Below, one piece after another: positions 1 to 7,973 of a DNA stretch of 64,000 nt (position 1 is the first letter of the stretch; every line of letters starts with the position of its first letter). Source of the stretch: Halarchaeum nitratireducens (GTDB lineage: Archaea > Halobacteriota > Halobacteria > Halobacteriales > Halobacteriaceae). A model generated the notes under the pieces. The model was not told where the DNA came from. It saw only the letters and a program-made list of their open reading frames with translations, and did no database searches. Both the position numbers and the translations under genes were made by a program. The stretch spans positions 1-64,000 of the forward strand of contig NZ_BMOQ01000006.1 of assembly GCF_014647155.1 (NCBI RefSeq), given 5' to 3'.

Positions 1-640
1 AGCCGCTGTTTCGCCGTCAGCAGAATCTCCCGAGCGAACGCGTTGATCGCTTCGTGGCACTCGATGCGCCCGAACTTCGCATTGCTAAACCTTGATAACC
101 AAAGCAGGCGACCAGGGTCCACTTCAGCGCTCCCGACCGTCCGTCGAATTCCGCCAGTCGGTCCTCGTCGGGGTCGTCCCGTTCCTTCTCGCGACGGATG
201 GCTGCCTTGATCTCGTCGCGGGCGTCGATGATCGGCTGGAGGACGTCGACGAGGTAGTCCCGGGCGTCGCAAATCGAGTATCCGAGGCCGGGGACGTCGT
301 CGCGGTCGCTGTGACAGCTACACCGGATACCGTCCGGCGAGACGTTCCGGGTACAGATGATGTTCGGATACAACGAGGAGAAGTCGAGTTCGTGGACGTT
401 CCCGTGGAGGCCGACCTCGGGCGCGGAAATGAAGCCGCCGGGGTCGGCGTCGTGGAGCGTCCCCATCGGCTTGTAGAACTCGTGACGCCAGGAGTTCCAC
501 GGCACGAGAACGCCGCGGTCGTTGGCCTCGCAGATTTGGATCGCCGTGAGCACGTTCCCGATCGACGCCCACGCAAGCTCCTGGATGGGCTTTTTCGAGC
601 GCGACACGAGATCAAGGACGCCGTCGATTAGGAGTCTGCA
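1..640 (-). pseudogene. Family-B DNA polymerase fragment, frameshifted
   Basis: Reading leftward from about 640, the translation runs through a family-B polymerase segment: the motif A/II string DFSSLYPNI sits at about 370-396 and the motif B-like KWTLVACFGYQG at about 88-125. At about 89-91 one base is missing: the frame reads on into unrelated residues, whereas shifting by one restores FSNAKFGRIECHEAINAF to the window edge. The N-terminal exonuclease half is absent, because beyond about 640 the other strand carries an integrase end. Family knowledge: haloarchaeal plasmids and integrated elements often carry such polymerases next to integrases. The part left of the window is unseen, so the fragment could be longer, but the frameshift makes it a relic. 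Confidence 0.8.
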
Positions 641-835
641 CGCCGCATCTTTCGGCGTCTCTGCGAAGCAGGCGATATCGATGTGGGGGGCGACCACGAG
701 TACTTGAAGCCACACGGCGCTCGTCGTGGCGCCGGGGAAGTCCTCTATCGGTTGAAGGGGCTGGCCGCTGCCCAGCGTGCGCTCCGCCACCAGGACTCCA
801 CGACGACCTCGGAGATGTACAGCCACGGCCAGTGA
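632..835 (+). pseudogene. Tyrosine recombinase (integrase) C-terminal remnant
   Basis: The frame ending with TGA at 833-835 encodes about 67 residues with no start codon; an in-frame TAG stands at 629-631. It contains YLKPHGARRGAGEVLYR, then QRALRHQDSTTTSEMYSH. This is the C-terminal half of a phage-type integrase: the HxxR box, the second His/ALRH segment and the nucleophilic Tyr of SEMYSH. The N-terminal SAM-like domain and first catalytic Arg are missing, so it cannot recombine alone. It lies tail-inward against the polymerase relic on the opposite strand. Inference: both are leftovers of one integrated element. Confidence 0.78.
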
Positions 836-884
836 GCCACCATCATGAGCGACGCCTTCGAGAGGTCGACAACTGATCCCTTGT

Positions 885-903
885 GTTGTCTGGTCCAGAC
901 AAC
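885..903. promoter_or_regulatory. Perfect 19-bp palindrome
   Basis: GTTGTCTGGTCCAGACAAC has 9-bp perfect arms around one central T. It lies between the integrase remnant and the promoter of the lactonase gene, about 50 nt upstream of that TATA element. Such a dyad normally binds a dimeric repressor. No regulator gene adjoins it, so its owner is unknown. Confidence 0.5.
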
Positions 904-949
904 TAAACAACAGAGAATGGGGCGATCTACTAGGTATCTAGGAAATCCT

Positions 950-1002
950 ATATTAATATACGAAATTCGACGGCGCGCCCCGAGTGTTCGGGGGAAACAC
1001 TC
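950..1002 (+). promoter_or_regulatory. Lactonase promoter with inverted repeat
   Basis: TATATTAATATA at about 950-961 is a good archaeal TATA element. It is followed at 982-1002 by a perfect inverted repeat, GAGTGTT-N7-AACACTC, about where transcription should begin and 26 nt before the ATG at 1029. The position suits a repressor site over the start point. The arms resemble none of the other dyads in this window. Confidence 0.5.
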
Positions 1003-1028
1003 ACGGCGCTGGGCGTAGAGGCGACCGT

Positions 1029-1907
1029 ATGGAGTCCTCCACGCAGGTGACGCGTGTCGCGGACACGCGCTGTGAGACGGGCGAAGGACCGATCTGGCAT
1101 CCCGACGAGGGCGTGCTCTTCTGGTGTGACATCCCGAGCGGTCGACTCCTCCGGTACGACCCGAAGCGAGACCGACACGAATGCGTGCTCGACGGCGACG
1201 ACGCGCTGAGCGGAGTCACGATACAGGAGGACGGCGCGTTGCTCTTGTTCCGTGCGGGCGGTCGCGTCGAGCGCTTCGACGGCGGCTCCCCCTCGACCGT
1301 CGCGACGGTCGGCGACGCCGCGGGCACCCGGTTCAACGACGTCGTCGCGGACCCGAAGGGCCGGGTGTTCGCGGGCACCATGCCGACCGGCGATCGCCTC
1401 GGGCGGCTGTACCGATTCGACACCGACGGTTCGATCGAGCGCGTCGAGGGGGCGTACGACATCCCGAACGGGATGGGGTACACCACGGCGCGTGACGCGA
1501 TGTACGTGACCGAGTCGAACGCGAAGACCGTCTACCGGTTCGACTACGACCCGGAGACCGGGGCGCTCACGCGGCGTCGGACCTTCTTGGACGTGCGCGG
1601 CGAGGCGGGGATCCCGGACGGGATGGCCGTGGACGCGGACGGTGACGTCTGGTCCGCCCGGTGGAACGGGTCGGCGGTCGTCCGCTACGACGCGTCCGCG
1701 ACCGAGCGCGAGCGCGTTCGGTTTCCCGCGGCGAAGGTCTCGAGCGTCGCCTTCGGCGGACCGGACTATCGAGACGTCTACGTCACGACCGCCGGCGGCG
1801 ACGACCGCGCGAGCGAGGGCGACGGTGCGGGCGCGCTCTTCCGGTTCCCGGCGCCGTCTGGCGTTCGCGGGACGGCGCCGTTCCGATCGGCGTTCCCGAC
1901 GGACTGA
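1029..1907 (+). CDS. SMP-30/gluconolactonase-family sugar lactonase
   Basis: 292 residues, the usual length of the SMP-30/regucalcin family, a six-bladed beta-propeller lactonase. Likely metal ligands are visible: Glu19 in GEGP, Asn103 in FNDVV, Asn147 in IPNG and Asp197 in IPDG. The ATG at 1029 was chosen because family homology begins at once after it, and it has a TATA about 70 nt upstream. Role by context: hydrolysis of xylono- or arabinono-lactone to the open sugar acid, the second step of oxidative pentose breakdown, directly upstream (62 nt) of the dehydrogenase that would make the lactone. Cytoplasmic, no signal peptide. Substrate is inferred from neighbours, not from residues. Confidence 0.85.
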   Translation: MESSTQVTRVADTRCETGEGPIWHPDEGVLFWCDIPSGRLLRYDPKRDRHECVLDGDDALSGVTIQEDGALLLFRAGGRVERFDGGSPSTVATVGDAAGTRFNDVVADPKGRVFAGTMPTGDRLGRLYRFDTDGSIERVEGAYDIPNGMGYTTARDAMYVTESNAKTVYRFDYDPETGALTRRRTFLDVRGEAGIPDGMAVDADGDVWSARWNGSAVVRYDASATERERVRFPAAKVSSVAFGGPDYRDVYVTTAGGDDRASEGDGAGALFRFPAPSGVRGTAPFRSAFPTD

Positions 1908-1969
1908 CGCTGTCACCGAGAGCGCGCGGTCCCCGTGATTTATGCTGATCGTCCGTGATACGACAGACG

Positions 1970-3046
1970 ATGGCGACGTATTCCCTCTTGGAGCGCGACA
2001 GTCGGGAGTGGCAGACCGTCCACGACGGCACCGTTCGCTTCGCCCTCGTCGGCGTCGGATGGTGGACGCAGGAGTTCGTCCTTCCCGCGATCGAGGCGTC
2101 CGAGCTATGCACGACGACGGCGGTCGTCACGAGTTCGGCGGCGAAAGCGGAGCGCGTCCGCGAGTCGTACGACTCGATCGATCACGGCCTGACGTACGAC
2201 GAGTTCGCGGACGGGACGGCCGCCGAGGCCTACGACGCGGTGTACGTCTGCACGCCGAACGCGACGCACCTCGAACACGTCGGGTCGGCCGTCGACCTCG
2301 GGAAGGACGTTCTCTGCGAGAAGCCCATGGAGGCGACGCGGGAACGCGCGGAGGCCGTCGTTGAGGCCGCGTCGGGCACTGACGTGACGCTCATGGTCGC
2401 CTACCGGATGCACACCGAACCCGCGGTCCGCCACGCGCGGGACCTCATCCGAGACGGGGTCATCGGCGAGCCGACGGTGCTCAACGGTGAGAACTCGCAG
2501 CCGCTCTTGGACATGATTCCCGACGCCGATCAATGGCGTCTGGCCCCCGACCTCACCGGGTACGGAGCTTCGGTGATGGATCTCGGGATCTATCCGCTGA
2601 ACACGGCACGCTTCCTCCTCGATGCCGATCCGGTCGCCGTGCAGTCGATGATGTGCTCGGCGCGCGAGGAGTTCGAGGACGTCCCCGATGAACACGCCGC
2701 GTTCTCCGTCGAGTACGACGACGGGACGCTCGGATCGTTCACGTCGAGTCAGAACGGGAGCGACGAGACCCGCCTCGAAGTCGTGGGGACCGAGGGACGC
2801 ATCGAACTACACCCCGCGTTCCACATGGAAACCGGGCTGACAGTCGCTCGGGACGGAACGACCGTCAGCGTCGAGACCGAGCAGGTCGATCAGATGGAGT
2901 ACGAGTTCGATTACTTCGCGAACCAGGTGCTCGCTGGCGAACCGGTCTACGCGGATGGCGAGCACGGTCTCGTCGACATGTACGCGCTCGAAGCGATCTA
3001 CGAGGCCGCCGAGACGGGGCAAACGACGTCGGTTCGGCGTCCATAG
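1970..3046 (+). CDS. gfo6: Gfo/Idh/MocA sugar 1-dehydrogenase (copy 1)
   Basis: 358 residues. The N-terminal Rossmann segment [11 protein letters not shown] (about 24-34) and the catalytic EKP triplet (117-119, in CEKPME) mark the Gfo/Idh/MocA family; the GWW variant of the dinucleotide loop is that of haloarchaeal NADP-dependent D-xylose 1-dehydrogenase. An in-frame ATG lies five codons upstream (1955), but MATYSLL at 1970 is preferred by comparison with the paralogue starting at 5469. It oxidises an aldopentose, probably D-xylose or L-arabinose, to its lactone. It follows the lactonase by 62 nt and was probably transcribed with it. A wrecked N-terminus of a third relative is at 17430. Confidence 0.85.
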   Translation: MATYSLLERDSREWQTVHDGTVRFALVGVGWWTQEFVLPAIEASELCTTTAVVTSSAAKAERVRESYDSIDHGLTYDEFADGTAAEAYDAVYVCTPNATHLEHVGSAVDLGKDVLCEKPMEATRERAEAVVEAASGTDVTLMVAYRMHTEPAVRHARDLIRDGVIGEPTVLNGENSQPLLDMIPDADQWRLAPDLTGYGASVMDLGIYPLNTARFLLDADPVAVQSMMCSAREEFEDVPDEHAAFSVEYDDGTLGSFTSSQNGSDETRLEVVGTEGRIELHPAFHMETGLTVARDGTTVSVETEQVDQMEYEFDYFANQVLAGEPVYADGEHGLVDMYALEAIYEAAETGQTTSVRRP

Positions 3047-3079
3047 TTCATCGACGTCGCAGAGCGCCGTCCCACCGTT

Positions 3080-3246
3080 TCACACCGGGACGTCGTCTTC
3101 TGCGTCGCTCGTCGATCCAGCCACCGAAACGGAATCCGGGTCCGACGAACGCACCTCACTCGGAACTTCGGAGACGTCGAAGACCGGGGTGGTCGTCCGA
3201 GCGTCGAGGTCCTCGGCGCGGACGAGTGGCGAGTCGTAGCGCGGGG
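3080..3246 (-). other. Possible orphan C-terminal coding remnant
   Basis: On the minus strand an open stretch of about 55 codons ends with TGA at 3080-3082 and reads [14 protein letters not shown] then [13 protein letters not shown]. Its third-position GC and acidic residues look haloarchaeal, but it has no start codon: a TGA stops it immediately upstream, where the IclR promoter begins. No family is recognised. It may be the tail of a lost gene. It might equally be chance in GC-rich DNA, so confidence is low. Confidence 0.25.
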
Positions 3247-3260
3247 ACGGTCATCAGTCG

Positions 3261-3286
3261 TTCTGAAATCCAGAATGTTTATTCAT
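3261..3286 (+). promoter_or_regulatory. IclR-gene promoter with TTCTG-N5-CAGAA operator
   Basis: A perfect 5-bp dyad TTCTG-AAATC-CAGAA (3261-3275) sits directly upstream of a TATA-like TTTATTCA (about 3278-3285), which is about 25 nt before the ATG at 3307; the transcript would be nearly leaderless. The same dyad occurs in degenerate form at 4163-4179, and both are kept in the decayed gene block near 17.6-17.8 kb. The layout suggests autoregulation by the IclR protein. Confidence 0.6.
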
Positions 3287-3306
3287 GTGAGTACGTAGTC
3301 GAACGT

Positions 3307-4062
3307 ATGGGAGCGAAACACACGGTTCGGACGACCGCGAAGACGCTCACCCTCGTGGAGGAGCTCCGCAACAGGGGCGCCTGTGGCGTGACCGAGCTGG
3401 CCGACGAACTCGACATGGGAAAGAGCGCGGTACACAACCACTTGACGACGCTCAAGGAACACGGCTACGTCCTCCAAGACGGCGACGAGTACCGACTCGG
3501 ACTGAAATTTCTCGAGATCGGTGGCCACACCAGGAAGTCGATGGACTTCTACCGCATCGCCGAACCCGAAGTGAAGTCGCTCGCGGACGAGACCGGCGAG
3601 CTCGCTAACCTCCTCGTCGAGGAGCGCGGCGTCGGCGTCTACCTCATGCGCTCGAAGGGAGAGGACGCCGTCGATCTCGACACCTATGCGGGCCGCCGGA
3701 CGTATCTTCACACGACCGGACTGGGAAAGGCGATCCTCGCACACCTCCCTGAGGCACGCGTCGACGAGATCGTCGAGCGCCACGGACTCGAACGCCGGAC
3801 AGCGCGGAGCATCGGGACTCGAGGAGAACTCGACGAGGCGCTCGACGAGGTTCGCGAGCGCGGGTACGCGATCGACGACGGGGAACGCCTCGAAGGCCTC
3901 CGGTGTATCGCGGCCCCGGTCACGCAGTCCACCGGCGACGTCGTCGGGGCCATCAGCCTCTCCGCCCCCGCGAGCCGGGTCAGCGACGAGGAGTTGGAGG
4001 GGCGACTCGCCGAGCGCGTGCTGAGCGCGGCGAACGTGATCGAACTCAACCTCAACTACTAG
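3307..4062 (+). CDS. IclR-family transcriptional regulator (pentose block)
   Basis: 251 residues. An N-terminal winged helix-turn-helix (about 5-65, including [17 protein letters not shown]) is followed by the IclR effector-binding domain (about 75-250; [19 protein letters not shown] and GLRCIAAPV are typical). The ATG at 3307 matches the start seen in the second IclR gene (24139) and sits at TATA spacing; the open frame extends upstream only through the promoter. In Haloferax volcanii an IclR protein (XacR) controls the oxidative pentose genes; position between the dehydrogenase and the FAH dehydratase suggests the same job. The effector would be a pentose or its acid. A crippled copy is at 17612. 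Confidence 0.88.
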   Translation: MGAKHTVRTTAKTLTLVEELRNRGACGVTELADELDMGKSAVHNHLTTLKEHGYVLQDGDEYRLGLKFLEIGGHTRKSMDFYRIAEPEVKSLADETGELANLLVEERGVGVYLMRSKGEDAVDLDTYAGRRTYLHTTGLGKAILAHLPEARVDEIVERHGLERRTARSIGTRGELDEALDEVRERGYAIDDGERLEGLRCIAAPVTQSTGDVVGAISLSAPASRVSDEELEGRLAERVLSAANVIELNLNY

Positions 4063-4162
4063 CGTCGAAAATAGAGAACAGTTCGGACCCCGTTTCGCCG
4101 TCGCACAGATAGTGTTTACACTAGTATTATCGTAAACCATCGGTCCAGCGTCCGCGTGGGCC

Positions 4163-4179
4163 GTTCTCTCCTTCAGAAC
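4163..4179. promoter_or_regulatory. Second TTCTG-N5-CAGAA-type dyad, upstream of FAH gene
   Basis: GTTCTC-TCCTT-CAGAAC differs from a perfect 6-bp dyad by one base. It lies about 145 nt upstream of the TATA-like TATTTTATC (about 4323-4331) that serves the FAH gene. The rest of 4063-4355 holds no gene. The decayed counterpart at 17824-17840 is a perfect GTTCTG-N5-CAGAAC, supporting function. Confidence 0.5.
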
Positions 4180-4355
4180 GGTCCGGTGGGTCGGCCGACA
4201 TCGCGGAGTACACGCGTGTTATCGACGCCCTCCGCGGTGTGAACGCGATCGCGCGAGCGATCCGTCGTCGTCGGTCCCACGGCGTATCGACCCGCCGACC
4301 GAGCCGTTCCGCTCGCGGCGGTACTATTTTATCACCCTCGGTGTATCGTACCCGT

Positions 4356-5240
4356 ATGCGATACTACCGCCTCCCACGCACAGCGCAGAGTACCGCAACG
4401 GCCTCTCTCGTTGCCGTCGACACGTCGGGCGACGCCCACGACCTCACGACGGCGTCGCCCGACCTGGGCTCGTTCACCGAGCTCGCTCGGGCGGCCAACG
4501 CGAGCGACCGATCGATCGACGCCATCGCGCGGGATCGACTCGGTGACGCCGACCCGCTCGATCCGACGACCCTCCGCGGTGAGTCCCTTCGGCCGGTCGT
4601 GCCGGACGAGGTGTGGGCGGCGGGCGTCACGTATCAGATCAGCGAGGAGGCGCGAAAGGCGGAGAGCGGAAAGCCGGAGGTCTACATCGACGTCTACGAG
4701 AGCGAGCGGCCGGAAGTCTTCTTCAAGGCGACGCCGTCGCGGACCGTCGGCCCGAACGACGCGATCGGCGTCCGCGCGGACTCCGCGTGGGACGTCCCCG
4801 AACCCGAACTCGGGGTCGTGCTCCACCGGGGAAGCGTCGTCGGATATACGGTCGGAAACGACGTTTCGAGCCGGGAGATCGAGGGTGAGAACCCGCTCTA
4901 CCTCCCGCAGGCGAAGGTGTACGACCGGTGTTGTTCGATCGGCCCGTGCGTCGCGACCGGTGAAACTGTCGAGGACCCCCACGACCTCACGATGACGCTC
5001 GCGATCGAACGCGACGGCGATCGAGTGTACGAGGGGTCGACGTCGACGAGCGAGATGGCGACGACGTGTGAAACGCTCGTCGAGTACCTCAGCCGGCACA
5101 ACGACCTCCCCGAGACCGTGGTGCTCCTCACGGGGACGGCGCTCGTGCCGCCGGACGGGTTCACACTCACAGAGGGCGACGAAGTGCGTATCGACATCGA
5201 GAACATCGGACAGTTGGTCAACCGAACGATCTCCGTCTGA
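4356..5240 (+). CDS. FAH-family 2-keto-3-deoxy-pentonate dehydratase (copy 1)
   Basis: 294 residues of the fumarylacetoacetate hydrolase fold. Metal ligands are visible as Glu149 and Glu151 in VPEPELG and Asp169 in GNDVSSREIEGENP; the ATPSRTVGP segment before them is also typical. In haloarchaea and Sulfolobus, FAH-family enzymes dehydrate 2-keto-3-deoxy-xylonate/arabinonate to 2-oxoglutarate semialdehyde (XacE/KdaD type). Start at 4356 (MRYYRLP) is chosen because the paralogue begins MRYQQLM and a TATA sits about 25 nt upstream; the longer frame lacks homology. A second intact copy is at 26373 and an internally deleted one at 18015. Confidence 0.83.
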   Translation: MRYYRLPRTAQSTATASLVAVDTSGDAHDLTTASPDLGSFTELARAANASDRSIDAIARDRLGDADPLDPTTLRGESLRPVVPDEVWAAGVTYQISEEARKAESGKPEVYIDVYESERPEVFFKATPSRTVGPNDAIGVRADSAWDVPEPELGVVLHRGSVVGYTVGNDVSSREIEGENPLYLPQAKVYDRCCSIGPCVATGETVEDPHDLTMTLAIERDGDRVYEGSTSTSEMATTCETLVEYLSRHNDLPETVVLLTGTALVPPDGFTLTEGDEVRIDIENIGQLVNRTISV

Positions 5241-5342
5241 ACTCGCGGTTCCGACGGGCTCCACGGCCCGGCGAAAAGGCCGTGCTGAGACGCCCGAAGA
5301 GGGAGCGAAGCGAGACACCGATTTCAGCCCGCTGCCGGCGAG

Positions 5343-5411
5343 GTTTGAGAAGTGAGCAGGTCGATGCGTGTATCGTCCAAAGATGTGCGCAGACTCGTCC
5401 ACTTCTCAAAC
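5343..5411. repeat. 12-bp inverted repeat pair, MITE-like or terminator
   Basis: GTTTGAGAAGTG at 5343-5354 and its exact reverse complement CACTTCTCAAAC at 5400-5411 enclose 45 nt without a gene, between the FAH gene and the second dehydrogenase. It could be a miniature transposable element, the ends of a vanished insertion, or a long-looped transcript hairpin. No flanking direct repeat is obvious. Confidence 0.45.
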
Positions 5412-5468
5412 TGACTCAACTAGGCAGTGTCCGTGAAGACTATCTGTCGGGAGTGGAATGTGTCGCGC

Positions 5469-6539
5469 ATGGAAGTCGACCTCGACAGCTTCAGCGGACG
5501 TGACTGGGAGACGCCCACTGACGCCGCTCCGGTCCGGTTCGCCATGGTCGGGCTCGGGTGGTGGACGCGCGAGCAGTCGATCCCTGCCGTCGAAAACGCG
5601 GAGCACTGCACGACGACCGCTCTGGTCAGTTCCAGCACGGAGAAGGCCGAGGACGTCGCGGCCGACCTGGAGGGTATCGAAGCGACACTCACGTACGACG
5701 AGTACGCCGACGGCGTGGCGAGCGACGCGTACGATGCGGTGTATGTCTGCACGCCGAACGGCTTCCACCGCGAGCACGTCGAGGCCGCGGCCGCACACGG
5801 CAAGGCGGTCCTCTGCGAGAAACCCTTAGAGGCGACCGTCGAGGACGCGCAGGCGACCGTCGATGCTTGCCGCGAGGCAGGCGTCCCGTTGATGGTCGCG
5901 TACCGGCTCCAGACCGAGCCGGTGGCTCGCCGCGCCCGGGAGCTGATTCGGGACGGCGCCATCGGGGACGTCGTCTCGATAGTCGGGCACATGTCGGACA
6001 CGATTCTCGACTCCGTCGACGAGACTAGTTGGCGGTTCGACCGCGACTTGGCGGGCGGGACGACGCTCAACGACATCGGGATCTACCCGCTGAACACGAT
6101 CCGGTTCATCCTGGAGGAGGATCCACAGGCGGTGTACGCACGGACGGAGTCCGAGCAACCCGCCTACGATGGGACTGACGAACACGGGGCCTTCCAACTC
6201 GAGTTCCCCGACGGCAAGCTCGCCTCGTGTACGATCTCCCACAGCGCGACGGTGACGTCGAGCCTCCGGTTCGTCGGTACCGAGGGCGAGCTGAGCATCG
6301 AGGGACTGTTCTTCCCGAACACCCAGAAAGTGCTCCGGGTATCCGGGCCGGACATCGGGGGCGAGTTCCGTCCGGAACCGGTCGACCAGATGCGCGAGGA
6401 GTTCGACTACTTCGCCAATCGCCTCCAGCGCGGCCTCGACCCCGAACCCGACGGCGAACACGGTATGGTCGACATGCGCGCCATCCGTGCCCTTTACGAG
6501 TCCGCCGAGAGCGGGCGGCGCGTCGAACTCGACCCGTAA
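5469..6539 (+). CDS. gfo6: Gfo/Idh/MocA sugar 1-dehydrogenase (copy 2)
   Basis: 356 residues, clearly paralogous to the gene at 1970: FAMVGLGWWTREQSIPA replaces [17 protein letters not shown], and the catalytic EKP is again at 117-119. MEVDLDSFSGRDWET at 5469 is the expected N-terminus of the haloarchaeal D-xylose dehydrogenase group, so the earlier in-frame codon at 5427 is not used. Two intact copies with diverged middle regions suggest split substrate ranges (for example xylose versus arabinose), though no residue proves this. Monocistronic by spacing: 228 nt from the FAH gene, and followed by a convergent gene. Confidence 0.85.
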   Translation: MEVDLDSFSGRDWETPTDAAPVRFAMVGLGWWTREQSIPAVENAEHCTTTALVSSSTEKAEDVAADLEGIEATLTYDEYADGVASDAYDAVYVCTPNGFHREHVEAAAAHGKAVLCEKPLEATVEDAQATVDACREAGVPLMVAYRLQTEPVARRARELIRDGAIGDVVSIVGHMSDTILDSVDETSWRFDRDLAGGTTLNDIGIYPLNTIRFILEEDPQAVYARTESEQPAYDGTDEHGAFQLEFPDGKLASCTISHSATVTSSLRFVGTEGELSIEGLFFPNTQKVLRVSGPDIGGEFRPEPVDQMREEFDYFANRLQRGLDPEPDGEHGMVDMRAIRALYESAESGRRVELDP

Positions 6540-6707
6540 CCGAGACGCCGGGCACTAGCTTTCGACACGGCCGCAGCGGGGTGCCGACGTACGGGCGGGA
6601 TTCGAGACGAGTGAGCCGTGGTCTCGCTCAACGTCGCCGCTGCACTGGGGACACGTCCAACGCACGCCACGTTTTCTTTCGGCAATCAGCTAAATGCTCG
6701 TCGGTCG

Positions 6708-7823
6708 TCAGTCTAGGACGAGCGGGTCGTGGAACGACACCGACTCGTCGTATCCGACGGCCTCGTAGGTGGTGGTCGGCCACCGGCCGGTCGTTGTGGC
6801 GACCTCGATGCCGCGCTCGGTGACCAGCGCCGTATCCTCGCATTTCGCGCCCTGCACGGTCGGGTTCCACGCGAACGGCATCGGGAGCGCTACGCGGTTC
6901 TCGGCGTCCGGCGTCGCAATCCACTCCCGGGTCGCATACCCGATGGCGCCGCCCTGATGGTGGGCGCGCCACTCGCTTTCGAACCCGACCGCCGCGTACG
7001 CATCCGAGAGTGCGTCGAAGACCTCGCCGGCCGACCCGACGGACGAACCGACCTCCCGCGTCGCCGCGAACGCTGTCGCCGCGACCCGACCGGCGGCGTC
7101 GTGGCGCTCCTGGAGCCACGCCGGTGCGTCGAAGGCGACCGTCCGCGTCACGGCGACGTCGTGGCCGCCCCGTTCCGCTACGACCGTCAGGTGGGCGAAG
7201 TCGCCGAGGGGCGCGCCGCTGGGCGTGTAGTGGCGGTATCGCTGCGAGCGGTCGCCGCCGCCGACCAGCACGACCGGGGTGCGGAAGCCGCGTTCGAACA
7301 GCGCCTGCGAGAGCGCACCGGCGGCCGCCCGCTCGGTCGTCTCGCTGGTGAGGTCTCGGGCGACGGCCTCGACGGCTGCGGTCGTCTCTTCGCAGGCATC
7401 CCGGTACCGGTCGCGCTCCACGGGCGGCATCGGCGAACGTACGCGCGTCGGGTCGAGCTCCTCGACGCCCGCGATGGCCACGTCCGCGGCGGCCACGCCG
7501 TTGTGGTGTGAGGCGACGGCCTCCCGGAGCGAGGCGTCGTGCCACTCGAACTCCGTCACCTCGGGAGCGGTGTCCGCGGCGTCGAGTCCGGGAAGCTCCT
7601 CGTCGAGGAGGCGGCCGCGTTCGTTGTTCGGCGCGAGCACGCGCACGCCGTCGTGCCCGACGCCGACCGCCCCGACACCCACGTCGCTGGTCATGTCGAC
7701 GACCGGGTCGCCACCGGTCAGCCACCCGTAGTTCGCTGGCCGACAGAGCCACAGCTCGTCAAGATCGCGCTCGGCGAGTACAGCTCGAAGTCGTTCGAGC
7801 TTCGTCGTGGTCGCGTACGCCAT
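6708..7823 (-). CDS. Creatinase/Xaa-Pro peptidase-like (M24) protein
   Basis: 371 residues with an N-terminal creatinase domain (LWLCRPANYGWLTGG about 18-32) and a C-terminal pita-bread fold. The second half keeps a His in HHQGGAIGYATREW and a Glu in CEDTALVTERGIE, but where M24 metallopeptidases have the first two Asp ligands it reads TVVAERGGHDVAVTRTVAF, with neither Asp. It is therefore more likely a non-metal, creatinase-like hydrolase or a lactone/amide-acting enzyme than an aminopeptidase. A truncated paralogue on the other strand lies at 22916. In haloarchaea such genes sit among sugar genes; substrate unknown. Confidence 0.7.
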   Translation of the reverse strand: MAYATTTKLERLRAVLAERDLDELWLCRPANYGWLTGGDPVVDMTSDVGVGAVGVGHDGVRVLAPNNERGRLLDEELPGLDAADTAPEVTEFEWHDASLREAVASHHNGVAAADVAIAGVEELDPTRVRSPMPPVERDRYRDACEETTAAVEAVARDLTSETTERAAAGALSQALFERGFRTPVVLVGGGDRSQRYRHYTPSGAPLGDFAHLTVVAERGGHDVAVTRTVAFDAPAWLQERHDAAGRVAATAFAATREVGSSVGSAGEVFDALSDAYAAVGFESEWRAHHQGGAIGYATREWIATPDAENRVALPMPFAWNPTVQGAKCEDTALVTERGIEVATTTGRWPTTTYEAVGYDESVSFHDPLVLD

Positions 7824-7880
7824 AGGTCACCATGCGCACGCTGGCGACTAAAACATACGGCCTTCTTCCAACGAACTACC

Positions 7881-7917
7881 CCGGTTCCGGTGTGTGCGCC
7901 GCACACATCGAAACCGG
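7881..7917. promoter_or_regulatory. 37-bp near-perfect palindrome
   Basis: Two 18-nt arms (7881-7898 and 7900-7917) flank one base and match at 16 of 18 positions; both mismatches would be G-U pairs in one transcript. It lies 58 nt upstream of the M24 start and 57 nt beyond the end of the BNR-repeat gene, both on the minus strand. It could be a repressor site for the first or a terminator hairpin for the second; no T-run follows on the minus strand. Confidence 0.5.
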
Positions 7918-7973
7918 TGGCGGAGGACGCGTGACTCGACGGATGGTAGCGAGTGTTGCGCTCGTGTCGCTAG

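Noticed and set aside
948-1916. Long minus-strand open frame opposite the lactonase gene
   Set aside because: Arg/Val-rich shadow of a convincing plus-strand gene; such antisense frames are open because of high third-position GC.
6540-6707. Minus-strand stretch with WTCPQCSGDVERDHG, resembling a zinc ribbon
   Set aside because: Only about 43 codons between stops, no start codon, and one CxxC pair; probably chance or an unreadable remnant.
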